This document shows positions 33,793-45,761 of a stretch of DNA of 64,000 nucleotides, one piece after another. Source of the DNA: Annona cherimola (Eukaryota > Streptophyta > Magnoliopsida > Magnoliales > Annonaceae); the NCBI GenBank assembly GCA_030490835.1, contig CM059973.1, positions 87,627,641-87,691,640 of the forward strand, read 5' to 3'. The notes beneath the pieces are model-generated. The model saw only the letters and a list, made by a program, of their open reading frames with translations, was not told the DNA's origin and searched no databases. Every line of letters begins with the position of its first letter. Positions within the stretch are counted from its first letter, which is position 1. Made by a program: the position numbers and the translations under genes.

Positions 33793-36732
33793 GAAAGAAA
33801 AAGAAGCCTTTCATTGATTGATGTGATATTTCAGGACACGGGGATAGAGATGAGGTGGGTCAATCTAGCTGGCTACATGGGTTCAAGATGAGCCCTATCC
33901 CCCTCACCTTGAGATTGCTTCAGCTTGTGATGTCATTGCGGCCTTTATGAAAGTGGGCCATGTATTTAGCCCATACCTTACTTGAATACCCCGCCCGTCC
34001 CATTCAACTCCAGGTTCATGACCGGTGGGATTAGGTTGAGCCTTATTTTAAGGCCTGGGCAATTAACATAGCCCGCGTCCGGAGCTCTGTTCGTTACCAT
34101 CATCAGCCCTGCCCTACCCTACCCTCGCTTCCGAATCGATCCATGCATTCGCCGGTCATGACAATGGAATGGGACAAGGATCCAATAAGAAGATTAAATG
34201 AAATAAATGTTGCTGAGTATTGGATGTGAAAAACTATATTTAAAACAAGAAAAATAATTTATACAAAAAAAGAACAAGAAAAATAGTATACGAAATCGAA
34301 AAAGTAAAGCTCTTGTCTCTTGAAAATGAGAAGAGGAATTTAATAACGAATCTTTTTTTTTCTTTTTTGAAAATAGAAAATCTCATGTGATTTTCTATCT
34401 CATCCATTTATCGTCCACTTTTCTTGAACTAGATCATCCAATCGTCACCTACTCTTGTTATATACATGATCAGTAGTTCAGTACTACATGATCAACCTTA
34501 ATTCTTCCTACCAACCATGGCCTTTAAGAGGCTTTTTTCTTTCACATTTTGCTAATGCATATTATCACAACCTAGCATGGTAACGGTAAGATGTTATGTA
34601 CATATATTTCATATGGTCCGCGACTCATGTGCTTTCACAAGCCGTATATGTTAAAATTTTTTGCATCGATTTTTAGACCTAAGTAAGCCCAGTAATATTA
34701 TTTCACAATCTAACTTTTATTTTTTTTATTTTGAAAAAAAAGGGTTTCTGGTGCTCGAGTTCACTAAAATGCTAATATATAATTTTAGCTATGCATGCAT
34801 GGTGGTTCAAATTAAAGTAGGCGGGCAGTTATACCTCTACTTGCTCCTGTAGAAATTTGATGTATCCAATGGCCTCCATTAGCACAGAAGCAGTGTCCGT
34901 CTGCAATCACCAAATGCCGAATACTAGTACTTCAAAATCAACGGATCAAGTTTTAACTTATATAACTTGGGTATGTTTCAGAAGTTATAAAATTTTGAAG
35001 AGAAAAGTTTTTGGAATAAAAGAAGATGGTGTGATACGATAAGGGTATGTTTCAGAAGTGATAAAATTTTGAAAAGAAAAGTTTTTGAAATGAAAGAAAA
35101 TGATGTGATATGATAAGTTAATGATTAAAAAATAAAGTAATAATAATAAAAAATAATTTGCTAATATACCTATATAATTTGACCATAATTGTAAATATAT
35201 CTAAATAGTTTCAGAAATCACAAATAATCCCCACATATTTTGATCATAATTATAAATATACTTACGCCATGGATATATTTAGAATGATATACAAACTAAG
35301 TAAGTATATTTGTAAAAACTAAATATATCACTGCAATTTTTGAAATTATAAATATACTTATGTAATTTGTATATCTTTGCAAATATAACTACACTATGAT
35401 GATATAGTAACGGTGTCATTATGACGTAAATATATTTGCAATTATAACCAAACTATATAAGATTGTTTATAATTTTTGAAATTATATGGGTATGCAATTA
35501 TGGTAAAATTAATTCTGTATATTTACAAATCACCTTATGAAAAATTGTAAAGAAATTAAAAAATAGAAAGTTTTATATAACAAAATAATGAAATAATTGA
35601 AAATAGAGTAATTGTGAATAATGAAAAGTTTTAAGTAGAAAAGCTTCAAATTAAATAGTGGGGCATGCTTAATTAAATTAATCTCAAAATCTGGGCCTAG
35701 CTCTTATATATTGACTACTCGATCTGAACAATTACCAAGCCATTTTTAGTGTGCTTCGTATAAAATTAACGAAATGTACGCGGTACGTTGATCAGCCATT
35801 GTAGCTATAACCGAATTCCTCGAAAAAGCAAAATTTATTACTCATTTCATTCTGGGAATCGCTTCATCAGCAATTTAATGCCCAAGAATTTCCATTTCAA
35901 AAAAAGCTTTTCTAATTTTCAGAATATAATAAACATATTTTTATGTTTTTCATACAACTTTCGTAATCTGCATGTAACTTTTCTTATTCTTGATATATGA
36001 CAACATTTTTCTATCTTATGTCCTAGTGTTATCATCATACAATCCAGGTCGTGAATAAGATTAAATTTTTTTTTTTTTAAATTCTTCTTGCCTAAAAGTT
36101 GAATATTGGTAAAGAAATCTTACTTCGATGCTGATTTGAGTAAGCTAAATCCTTCAGCGTCCAAAAATGTTTAATTTTTACTGTAAATATTTTGCAACTA
36201 AACTTTCGTAACAAGCTTATAAATAAAGGTTTATTGCAACTACCTATCACTACTGCAGGTGGCAGGGGCGCTGCCCCGGGTTCGATTCCGGGTAATGGGA
36301 CTGTATCTCCTCGGTGATTTATTAAGGCTGTGTTCCCCTTAGTGATTTATGGGAGCTATGTCTCTGTGGTCAGATTATGGGAGTTTATCTTAGTTGTACC
36401 ATTCTTGAGTTGAATGAGATAAGAAAATTGTAATTGGGTTGAATTTGTAAACTTCATGTATCAAAAAAAGTTTATTGCTAGAATTTCGTTTTAACGTATT
36501 ATAGTAAAGAAAAATTCTTTTGTTACAAAATGAATTACAAATTACTTTTTTTTAGCAACAAACGATCTATTTAGTAACGATAAAAATATGATAAATTTCT
36601 TTTAAATTGTGATGTACTGTGATATGGTAAAGTAGATAAGCATAAAATATATAGAAAAAATATGATTTAATAATTAAAAATATAGGTAATTATTAAAAAG
36701 TAGGGTTGCAAGTTTTTTTTGTGTGTGTGTGT

Positions 36733-36764
<32 letters not shown>

Positions 36765-39700
36765 GGGCACTTGAGATGTCAAACTTGTCAAAAGTAGTGC
36801 GGAAGGCAATGAAATTTTTTTTCCCCGGTCCCCATTACCAAATGAATTCGAAACGACCAATAAAAAATGAACTCAAAATGTAAATTTTTTTTTTTTGCAA
36901 AAAGCTAACTTTCAGCATGAACTTATTTATTGTCAATTTAAAGCTTTTTGTATATTATTTTTAGGATTTGTTTTATATATGCCAAGAAAATTAATTAAAT
37001 TTCCTATAAATTCTATGTTCTTGATTGCATTTTATTATTCTTCAGCCCTAGTATCCAAATGTTTTTCATACATTAATTACTGAATGGATTTTCAAAAAAA
37101 GGGTTCGTTTGGTAATGAGGTAGAGGGGAAAGTAAAAGTGAAAATATTTTGAAAAAGTATAAGAATACTGTGATATGATATGAAAAGGAGCGCAAAATTG
37201 ATATAGGGTGTTACTGGCAAGTTTAGCCCCGTGCTACACAAATTAATGAAAATTTCTGTGGATTGTTTATATTTCCCTTTTGATGGCTATGATTGTTCCA
37301 GAACATGTGATTTGCAACTTAGGTCTACTGATAAGTAATTTAGTGGGCCTATCTTGGTTTAGTGTCTGGAATTCATGACAACATCGCAGCCAAAACAACA
37401 ACAAAATAGTTATTAGGAAGCCGATTTTCAAGGGCAAGAAGAATACTGAGCTGAGCTAAATTGTTTGTGGTCTATCCCTGAGTGTAGAAAACTATAAAAT
37501 AAAATTTAGGTTTTTATTTTATCATTCTTGAATCAGGGTTAATTAATTAAAGAATTGTACCTTCCCGAATGGCGCAACCAATTGCTGGAGAGCTGCAATC
37601 CTATCTCCTAGCTTTTCCTTCCTAACCTGGTTCCATTACACATCATGAAATTTTTTTTTTTTTTTAAAAAAGAATAACGGTTAGTACGTAGAGCATAAAC
37701 ATAAGACATCTGGAATCGGAACTTCAATTCTGGAACTCGATGATATTATTAACCATTGATATTGTCGTTGCACCTTAAATGGAGGAAAGGACGAACGTGA
37801 TTCCATCCGGAGCTTCTTGGGTGGTGCCTGAGATGGTTTTAGCGCTGAATTAGCATTAACTCTCTTCCTTTCACTCCCTCCATTCGTGAATGATAACTTT
37901 GACAAATCAGCAAAGAAAGCTAGCACTTTAGTCATTTCACTCCATCCGTTTATTCATGTATAGAAATAGGAAAAACATGAAACGCTAATACGAATAATGC
38001 TTGAGAGAAAGATACATAAAACACTAGTGAATAACGGTAATAATAGAGACTAAAGAGAGAGAGCAGCTTCCGCTTTTTTCTAATTAGACAGTATAATTCA
38101 ACAAAATGAAGAACAATTTTGATCAATTTTGAATATTTCCAAAGTAGCTATAGAGCAAACTATAAAAAAAAAAGTAGCAATAGGGCACACAACAACATTA
38201 TCATTATTAAAATCCTTATTCTTGCACTATTTCTTTTTATCATGATTCATTATTATTACCATCTTCACCGTGGGTAGCTGATATTATTATATGTCACCAT
38301 ACACCTTCTTCATCATTGCAATTATTATTTCTTATTTTTATTATGAGTAGGATGGCTTTATTATTTTCATCAAATTTATAAACGCTTTAAATTAATCTCA
38401 GTTTAGATTGTAAAATTTCAGCTAAATAATAATAATAATAACAATATATTAACCAGAAATTCCATTGTGGGAACTTCAATTTCATCAACTAGCTTTCTGC
38501 TTGTTCATTTGTAGCATTTAAAAGTAAGAACTATGTGGAACAAGGAAAAAAAAAAAAAAGCTAAAAAGATTATTTAATTACGAATCGACAAAGAGCTTGT
38601 AGAGAAACGGCAATAGGGTTCCTTTAGTATATATGCATACCTAAAATTTTTTTTTTAAAAAAAACCAACAATAAAATACAAAAAAAACCACTACGTGGGC
38701 ACAAGGATGTTCAATTCCTAACGAAGGCATGATGCAGTGTATTATAAGCTAGGATTTTTTTTTTTAAGGAATAAACTAGGATTTTTAAATTTGGAAGAAT
38801 TTCGAATTTTTAATTAATGGCATGCATGCAAATACTTAGGTAGAAATTTGAGAAAATTATGGCAGGCAGCTAGAAGATTGTTTTATAGTCGGAAACCTAG
38901 TTGTGGCCCATTGGGTCAATGGTCTGGATTACTTAATTCCCCATTAAGAGAAGGGGAGAAAACCCATATCTGATCCTGTCAGGATCATGCATTGTGCCAT
39001 ATCCGGCTTCTGGAACTGCAACTAGTACTGTATAGTAGTTTCATATATGTGTGGCATGGTGCTAGCTAGTACCAGTACTCCCACCACTGAAAAAGAAAGA
39101 GAAAAAGAGGAAAACTACGTCAACCTTTTGGGAACTGTTTGACAACCCCTCATGACCAGATTCTTGAAGATGGTCAAGACCAAATGGCACGCTTTCTTTA
39201 AGTGAAGGAAAACCACCGTGGGAAGGCTGCTGGCTCAAGTTGAGGCCGAACTTTCGAGGAGCTAGTAGATCCAAAGCTTGCAAGTTCATGCCTAAAGAGG
39301 CAGAAAACGAAGATGGCGAAGGATTTAAGTTGGAGATATTAGTACTTGGAAGAATCCGACTGGAATTTCCTCTTCCATAAGTGGATGCATTCCCAGCACT
39401 GGCACTCATTTGAGGGTTGCCGAAAAAATCTCCAGCTGAGAGATAAGAGCCATTGACCTGGCAACCAGAATAGAAGTTCTTAGCCAAGAGTTTCTCGTTT
39501 AGATCTTGGAAGAGCTGGGTTGAAGGTATTTGTAAGTGGTCTTGATAGTTCGTCATCAGATGATCATGACTGTATTTTGAGAAAGAACCAGATAACTCTT
39601 CCTTGAGAATCTTTGCGGACAGTAGCTCTTGTGGGAATTGGGTTGTGTAGTTTTCTGCAACATTGGCAGGCCACTGAAAACCTAAGTCTTGAAACATAGA

Positions 39701-40468
39701 GGTGCTGACGGAAGGATGGATACTGTTTTGCCTCGAATCTCTTGGGTTTGAGAGATTATCGTTGATATAGGAATTGAAGTTGCCACTGTTCCTGCTCAGG
39801 CCATTAAGCAAATGCTTCCAGTCAATCCAAATTTGAAATGAAAAAAAAAAGACAAGTAACGAAAGAAAAAAGAGGAAAGAGTGTTCGCCCAAGTGAATGA
39901 CTTGAAATTGCTGGAAATATTATCATCTGATCTAAAAACATACTACTAGAACATACTAGAGATGTGCTAGCTGCCAGAAATGAACAAAACTCAAGATAAA
40001 AAAAATTCAGCCCTTAGTTAAAGTTGCAAAGCGATTCCTTTCCAGGATGAAAATTAACCACTAGTAACTAACAATCCTGAGACCCCTGGGCTTACAGTGA
40101 TTGAGAAGCAGAAGCAAAGAACTTTAATATTTCAAAACTTAGAATGATACCATATCGAAAGCCGAAGCTGATCCAAAACAGCATTTTGAAAAGAAATATA
40201 CTGAAGAAAGGGGCCAAAAATATGAATGAAGAAACGGCCGAGGAAATTAATAAGAAATAAATGAGAAATGAAGTTCCCGTAGACATCTGTCCTAGGAAAA
40301 TTGATTTCAGTGCAAGAATAGAGTCGGAATATACAGATTTCGGACTTACAGTAGAAGGTTTTGGCTCCATAAATGGTTGGTTCCAGCTCCATTGAGATTG
40401 AGAGATGGGACAGCTAAAGAAGAAGACCCACCAAGTTGTTCTTGGTGTTGGTGATTTGCAGACTCCAT
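33394..40468 (-). CDS. bHLH110-like: bHLH transcription factor, bHLH110 type, 7 exons
   Basis: The rebuilt protein has 417 residues. Exons (- strand order): 40468-40350, 39791-39125, 37896-37774, 37626-37561, 34900-34835, 33692-33633, 33546-33394; all junctions are GT-AG and in frame. It starts [19 protein letters not shown], as do bHLH110 homologues. Residues about 40-262 are a Ser/Asn-rich region. The helix-loop-helix spans about 304-347 ([17 protein letters not shown], loop [26 protein letters not shown]), followed by TLSVPYMKS and the conserved tail [14 protein letters not shown] (383-396). The segment before helix 1 (about 290-303, SFPPFK) lacks the His-Glu-Arg pattern that recognises an E-box, a known trait of this group, so direct DNA binding is doubtful. 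Such proteins act in the nucleus. Introns carry several transposons. Confidence 0.94.
33588..33609. repeat. (GA)n microsatellite in the last bHLH intron
   Basis: A run of GA dinucleotides in the 86-bp last intron (33547..33632). It is CT-rich on the transcribed minus strand and may serve as the polypyrimidine tract near the acceptor. Confidence 0.8.
33744..33784. repeat. (TA)n microsatellite in a bHLH intron
   Basis: About 20 AT repeats, close to the donor of the exon at 33692..33633, upstream of it on the minus strand. Confidence 0.85.
34969..35665. mobile_element. Tourist-like MITE with duplicated end, split by an AT-rich foldback (family E)
   Basis: The family-D start GGGTATGTTTCAGAAG occurs at 34969 and again at 35043, a 74-bp duplication of the element end. 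After about 35150 the element is interrupted by a different repeat (about 35155..35528) with inverted arms (TATATAATTTGACCATAATT facing AATTATGGTAAAATTA) and resumes to about 35665. The inserted family E recurs around 57748..59140. All lies inside the 2.66-kb bHLH intron 4, away from the splice sites. Confidence 0.6.
36238..36469 (+). mobile_element. tRNA-derived SINE (232 bp)
   Basis: GTTTATTGC is duplicated at 36229..36237 and 36470..36478, the target-site signature of LINE-mobilised insertions. The element has a strong RNA polymerase III B box, GGTTCGATTCC (36279..36289), and an A-rich end, TCAAAAAAA. A clear A box is not visible upstream of the B box, so the head may be degenerate or 5' truncated. 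It lies in bHLH intron 4, in antisense orientation to the gene. Confidence 0.8.
36735..36763. repeat. Run of 29 G residues
   Basis: An uninterrupted G tract of 29 bases preceded by a short (GT)n and followed by CGGGC. It could form quadruplexes, but a base-calling or assembly artefact is also possible. Intronic in the bHLH gene. Confidence 0.7.
37098..37200. mobile_element. 5' fragment of a Tourist-like MITE
   Basis: GGGTTCGTTTGGTAATG followed by family-D-like sequence (GAAAATATTTTG, GTGATATGATATGA). It stops within about 100 bp, so it is a truncated copy. Confidence 0.4.
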
Positions 40469-41145
40469 TTGATTTTTTAAAGGCTTGAAAATCCCAAGAT
40501 GGAGAGAGGGGGGATTAAACTAGGTCTTTGGAATCTCAATCACTCTAATCAAAGGAACATATCAGACGGGTTTGAAGATACCGATAACCTTTTCTTTTGG
40601 CTACCTTCTTTTTGATACTTAAGTCTTCTCTTTACTCTTTCGTGTCACAGCCTCAGTTTAAAGTGGAGCCATGAAAAGAAAGAGAGAAAAGAAGCGAGCT
40701 CTTACAGCCTTTTCTTTTCAGGAAAACTTTCTGAAGCTATCTGAGATTAAAGTAGACGATGATCTCTCTCTCTCTCACACTCTCTCTCTCTCCCCCCTCT
40801 CCCCCCTTTTCTTTTCTTTTCTTTTCTTTTTCTTTTGCTGTTGATGCAGATGAAGCTTTTTCTCGCTCTGCAATTACAGGGGGATGATTATAATTCAGCT
40901 ATGGCATGATTAAAAATCCGTGCCTTCGATCCCAAGGCTTTTTACAGAGGTTTGAAGAAATGAAATGATGCTGCCCATCTATCTCTCTCTCTCAAGTCAC
41001 AACTTTAAACCCTATATAAACCATATATAATATTCACGCACCAAGTAGTATCTTGACTCCCGTACATACCACTTAACTGTCTTACACATACATTCTTCTC
41101 ATTAGCTGTCTGGAAAAATCATCGAAACCATCAAATTCACCAGCA
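40469..41145 (-). promoter_or_regulatory. 5' leader and promoter region of the bHLH gene
   Basis: On the minus strand, TATATA-like motifs at 41013..41030 lie about 545 bp from the start codon. The segment 40763..40836 is a CT/TTTTC array on the + strand, hence GA-rich in the transcript; such purine tracts occur in plant leaders. No transcription start can be fixed. Confidence 0.4.
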
Positions 41146-41740
41146 TGAAAGAGTGGTACGAAACCGATGACATTAGTCAGATTAGTGCAACATCGGACCC
41201 CGATTTATGGGATTTTGAACGGCAGAGAAGAAAGAAACATGGCACGACTGCTTTTCTATTTCCTAAAAGAAGTTATCAGTACAGAAAATTAAGAAAAATA
41301 TTATGTATAGTATTGTTTTTCTCGGTTTCTATTATCTTTAATTTGTATCATAGAATTTTACATTATTAATATTTTTCGATCAAAAAAATTTCTATCATAG
41401 AATTGTATAATAATGGGTAATAATTCAAGACAATTGGCATGTGCATTTTTATTTTGAAATTTTTTTGGGTTCCAAATCTAAAATATTTCTCTTATATATC
41501 GAAAGCGTTTATTTATGATTCTACAACTCGTATCTATTGAAAAATTTTATATACATATATGTAATATTCTGAAAAGTTTTAATAATTGTTTATTTATTCT
41601 AAAAATGCTAAATTTTTGCAAAATGTAGATTTATATCAAAGTGATTTTTGGTAATATGATAAAACAAATAGTGCGAATAAAATAATAATTTAGACTTAGG
41701 GAAAATATATGAATACAAAAACCATCAGATCATCAATACT
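41146..41740. other. Intergenic, nothing recognised
   Basis: AT-rich. A 74-residue open frame at 41145..41369 has no recognisable content. Confidence 0.5.
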
Positions 41741-41747
41741 ACCTTCA

Positions 41748-42441
41748 CACTACAAAATTTTTAATTTTTACAAACAAAACTTATTTGTAATAAGTTAAAA
41801 ATTTATTGCTAAAGTTAATAGTTAATGATATGTATATCATATAGCAACTACTAAGAAGAAATTTAATTATCAAATTATTCATAATTTTATCATTAGACAA
41901 CTGGATCTCATGTTTAATTATAAAAGCATTTAGCATTATGGTAAGGAAAGAATTTTTTCTTATTCATAAAGCATCATCATAAGTAAGGAATTTTTTGTTA
42001 AATATAGATTTTCTTTATTAATATAATTTTTTTTCTTTGCTAATAAGAGTTACCACAAGCTAACTTTCTTATAATACATGCAACCTGCACTATAAGAATT
42101 TTGACTTTTGGCAACCAAAATTTTTTTGCCAAAGGTTAAAATTTGGTTGTTGAAGAAAAACTTAATTATTCATAATTTTTGGTATATGTCAAATAGCAAC
42201 CATTAAGAAGAAATTTGATTATCAGTAATCTATTTTTTTGTGTTTAGGCAATTAAATTTTGATTTAGCTATCAAAACATCATTATAAGTAAGGAAAATTA
42301 TTTTTTACCTATAAAAGCATTAATATAAGTAAGAAAAATTTTCTTACTTATAAAAGCATTATCATAAATAATGAAATTTTTTCTTGCGTATGTATTTTCT
42401 TTGCTAATAAAGGTCATCAAAAATGTATTTTATTATAGCGT
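41748..42441. mobile_element. Two adjoining degenerate CACTA-like mini-elements
   Basis: One begins CACTACAAAATTTTTAATTT at 41748 and ends near 42078 (CTTTCTTATAATAC). A second begins CACTATAAGAATTTTGAC at 42090 and ends about 42441 (TTTATTATAGCG). Both carry TTGCTAA/TTAGCAA and 'aagaagaaatttgattatca' type internal repeats. No perfect 3-bp duplications remain, so limits are approximate. Confidence 0.5.
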
Positions 42442-42499
42442 TGGTTGTATTTGAATCATTGTCCATATATAAGACGCCTAATCATTTGCAGCAAATGGT

Positions 42500-42706
42500 T
42501 TCATTGGCGATTGGGCCCAAACATATTTTTTATTTTTTTTGAATTTTTTATACAATTGTTAATATAAGTTTATTTGATTTATAAATCAATTTTTATCACT
42601 TTTGAAAATATATGCATTTATTTGACATTTTTTTACACTGGAGTATCTTAAAACTATAAAATAAATATAGACATATTTTAAAATATAATAAATTTTAGTT
42701 CATAGA
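42500..42706. mobile_element. Half of a core-A foldback MITE abutting the LINE
   Basis: The left arm and centre of core A are present (TTTATACAATTGTTAATATA, ATAAATCAATTTTTATCACT). The right arm ends abruptly at the LINE 3' terminus and is not found on the other side of the LINE. Confidence 0.5.
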
Positions 42707-45700
42707 TTTTTTTGATCAAAAGTATCATTATATTTCCAAAAAGCCTGGTGGGCATCCCCACCAAGTCGCGCAGAATCCCTCAAGCCGTGACACATAATTG
42801 GTTGTGATGTGGGCAACCATGTTGCCCTTTCTCATAACATGATTGAACTAAATAATAGAGAACCAACTCCTAACTGATTTAATATATTGAATATGGTGAC
42901 CACAAGGAGCATAAATCGGCACATCTTCCTTTAGGAAGCTGACCATGATAAGAGAATCACACTCGAGTTCTAGATGAGAGAGGTGAAGTTTCCTTGCCTG
43001 ATCAATCCTGTATTGGGTTGCTTTAGCCTCTATGCTCAACACCTTGTCAATCTCATCTAGTCTTCACCCCTTAGCAGCTAGAAACTTCCCCTCAGAATCT
43101 CTCAGGACTATACCTATATCCATACAACCTCTCCTCACATTCCATCTGCCGTCAACATTCAACTTCAATCTCCCCTCGAGCGGTTTGACCCATTTCAGAA
43201 CCAACTCCCCACACAAGAGGCTTGATCCCACCACAAAACTAGTAGAGTATCTCTCCTTATACTGTTGACACCAATCCAGAATGCCTTCAAGATGGGGCTT
43301 TGACTCGTTAACTCTAGCCATGTTCCTCGCCTGCTAAATCCTCCATGCGAACAAGATGAACATCTCCAACCCCGGATTCAACTTTGACGTTGCTAGCCTC
43401 CTAAGAATGCATCGTACAACATCCCTCGAAGTCCAGATATCATTATCACGCACCAAAAGCCTCCTTTCTTCCACTACAAGATCACAAAATGCAAAGATGT
43501 CCACTTGATTTCGGCCCTCCTCTTGCACAGGAAACACTTCTGATCAGTGAGGACACCACGCTTTTGCAAATTGTCTTTAGTGGGAAGAGTGTTCATGTAA
43601 ATCCGCCACCCAAAATTTTAACTTTTTCAGGCAGCTTGGAGCTCCAGACTACTTTGAGGACTTCCCTCTCAGCAAACAATTCATAACCAATCTTGTCCCC
43701 TGTCAAACCTGCAAGACAAAAAGAGTTATCCAAAATAATCCCATAAGCAGACTTGACTCTAAGCATTCCGTCTGGTTCCCAGGGCCAGTACCAACCATCC
43801 CCCTCTCCCGCGGTACTGAGCTAGACCCTCTCAACCTCACTCCACCCATTCTCTCCCACAATAATGATAATAGCCTTGCTCTTTCACGTTCTATTTCCAC
43901 AATTTACAAAGGTGCTAACCTTCTCATCCTCGGAAATAAAATTTGGTAGAGGGCCGCATTTCATCAGCCTCTCCTTAGCCCAAAAATCTTTAAAGAACCT
44001 CACCTTATTCCCATCCCCAACCCTCCAGCGACCACCTGCCTTTACCATATCTTTAGCCTTTAAGATAGACTTCCAAGTGAAGGACTCCCCCCCTTTTCTT
44101 ATGCAGCTCCACAGATCACCCCCGAGAATTATTTGCTCTTAAGAATTTCATAGCATAATGAATTCTGGCCCGCCACCAATCGCCACGCCTGCTTCGCTAG
44201 TAATGCATAGTTGAATGATATGAGGTCCTAAAACCCCAGGGCGCCTATGCACTTAGCTTTGCACACCTTTCTCCATGAAACTCAATTGAATTTTCTCTTC
44301 CCCTCACTCTCCCCCCACCAAAATTTACCCATAATACCAGATAGTTTTTTGCACAGTCCCCTTGGCAGGAGGAACAAGCTCATTGTATAGCAGGAGATGG
44401 ACCGAGCCACAGATTTTAGCAACACCTCTTTGCCCTCCCCCTCCTCCATGAAAGAAGCTTCTCCTTGCACCCCCGGACCAGCCTCCAAATGCGTTCCTTT
44501 AACCCTTGAAACACCCTTTTCTTCGACTTCCCTAACCAGCCAGGGAGGCCTAGGTATTTGTTGAACTCGTTGTCTCTTAACCCTAGCATTTCAGCAATCG
44601 ATCTCCTAGTTGCCTCCCCCGCATTTGCACTGAAGAAAAGGGCGATTTTATCAATGTTTATCTGTTGCCCAGAGCAAATGGTATACCTATTCAACACGTC
44701 CCAAAGCCTGGGGATTTCACTAGCCTTAGCCTAAATGAACAGTAGTGCATCATCGGCGAAGAACAAGTGGGTGAGCGAGGGACAACGGGGGGGGGGGGGT
44801 ATCTTCACCATAATAAGCTGCTTCTTAGCTACTTGGTCCTTGATGAGAGTGGATAGTCCCTTTGCATAAATAATAAATAGGTAAAGGGACAGGGGGTCCC
44901 CTTGCCTTAGCCCCTTACTTGGCTATATGATATCTGAGAGGAAACCATTCACATTTATCTGATACCTAACCGATCTTAGACAGTCCCAGACCCAATTCAC
45001 CCACACTTCACTGAAGTTCATGCTCTGCATCATACCTAATAGGTTGTCCCACTCCACCCTATCGTAGGCTTTGGACAAATTCAACTTCACAACCACTTCC
45101 ATTTTCTTTCCGACTTTTTTCCTCCTTAAATAGTGGATTGCTTCATAAGCTATTAGCATGTTATCTGTTATAAGACAACTTGACACGAACGCGCTTTGAG
45201 TATCTAAAATGATGTTCTTGAGGTAGCCCTTCAGCCTATTTGCCAAATTTTTTGCAAGGACTTTGTATGCTACATTACAAAGACTAATCGGCCTGAAAGC
45301 GCTAAGTTTACTTGCCCCGTCCTTCTTTGGTATTAGAATAATGGTAGTAAGATTCATCCGTTGTAGAGACTGCCATCTTTGCTCACCTTTCATATTCTCC
45401 ATGAACTCCTTACAAGCCATGAATACATCCATACCCACTAGCTTCCAATACCTTTGGAAAAATCCCAGGGAGATGCCATCGGGCCTCTGGGCTTTCGCAG
45501 GGTGCATTGCCCGAATCGCAGCCTTGACCTCCTCCTGTGTGAGAGGCCGCACAAGTCTGGCATTGTCTTCCTCAGATATACCCCTTTGGACTAGGCCAGT
45601 AATCTCCTCATGATCCACACGACCCTTGCTTCTGAATATTTCTCCGAAACAACTTGAGACCAGCTCCTCCTTCGCTTCCTGCTTGAAAACCCAATCACCA

Positions 45701-45761
45701 GACTCGTTCTGAAGCCCCTCAATGAAGTTTCTTCTTGTCCTATTGGGGACTACTCTGTGAA

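Noticed and set aside
36279..36290. tRNA gene suggested by GGTTCGATTCC
   Set aside because: No cloverleaf or acceptor stem forms around it, and the flanking GTTTATTGC duplication shows it is part of a SINE.
39062..39124. C-terminal extension of bHLH exon 2 (VDVVFLFF...)
   Set aside because: This is read-through past the GT donor at 39124; splicing to 37896 restores the conserved protein.
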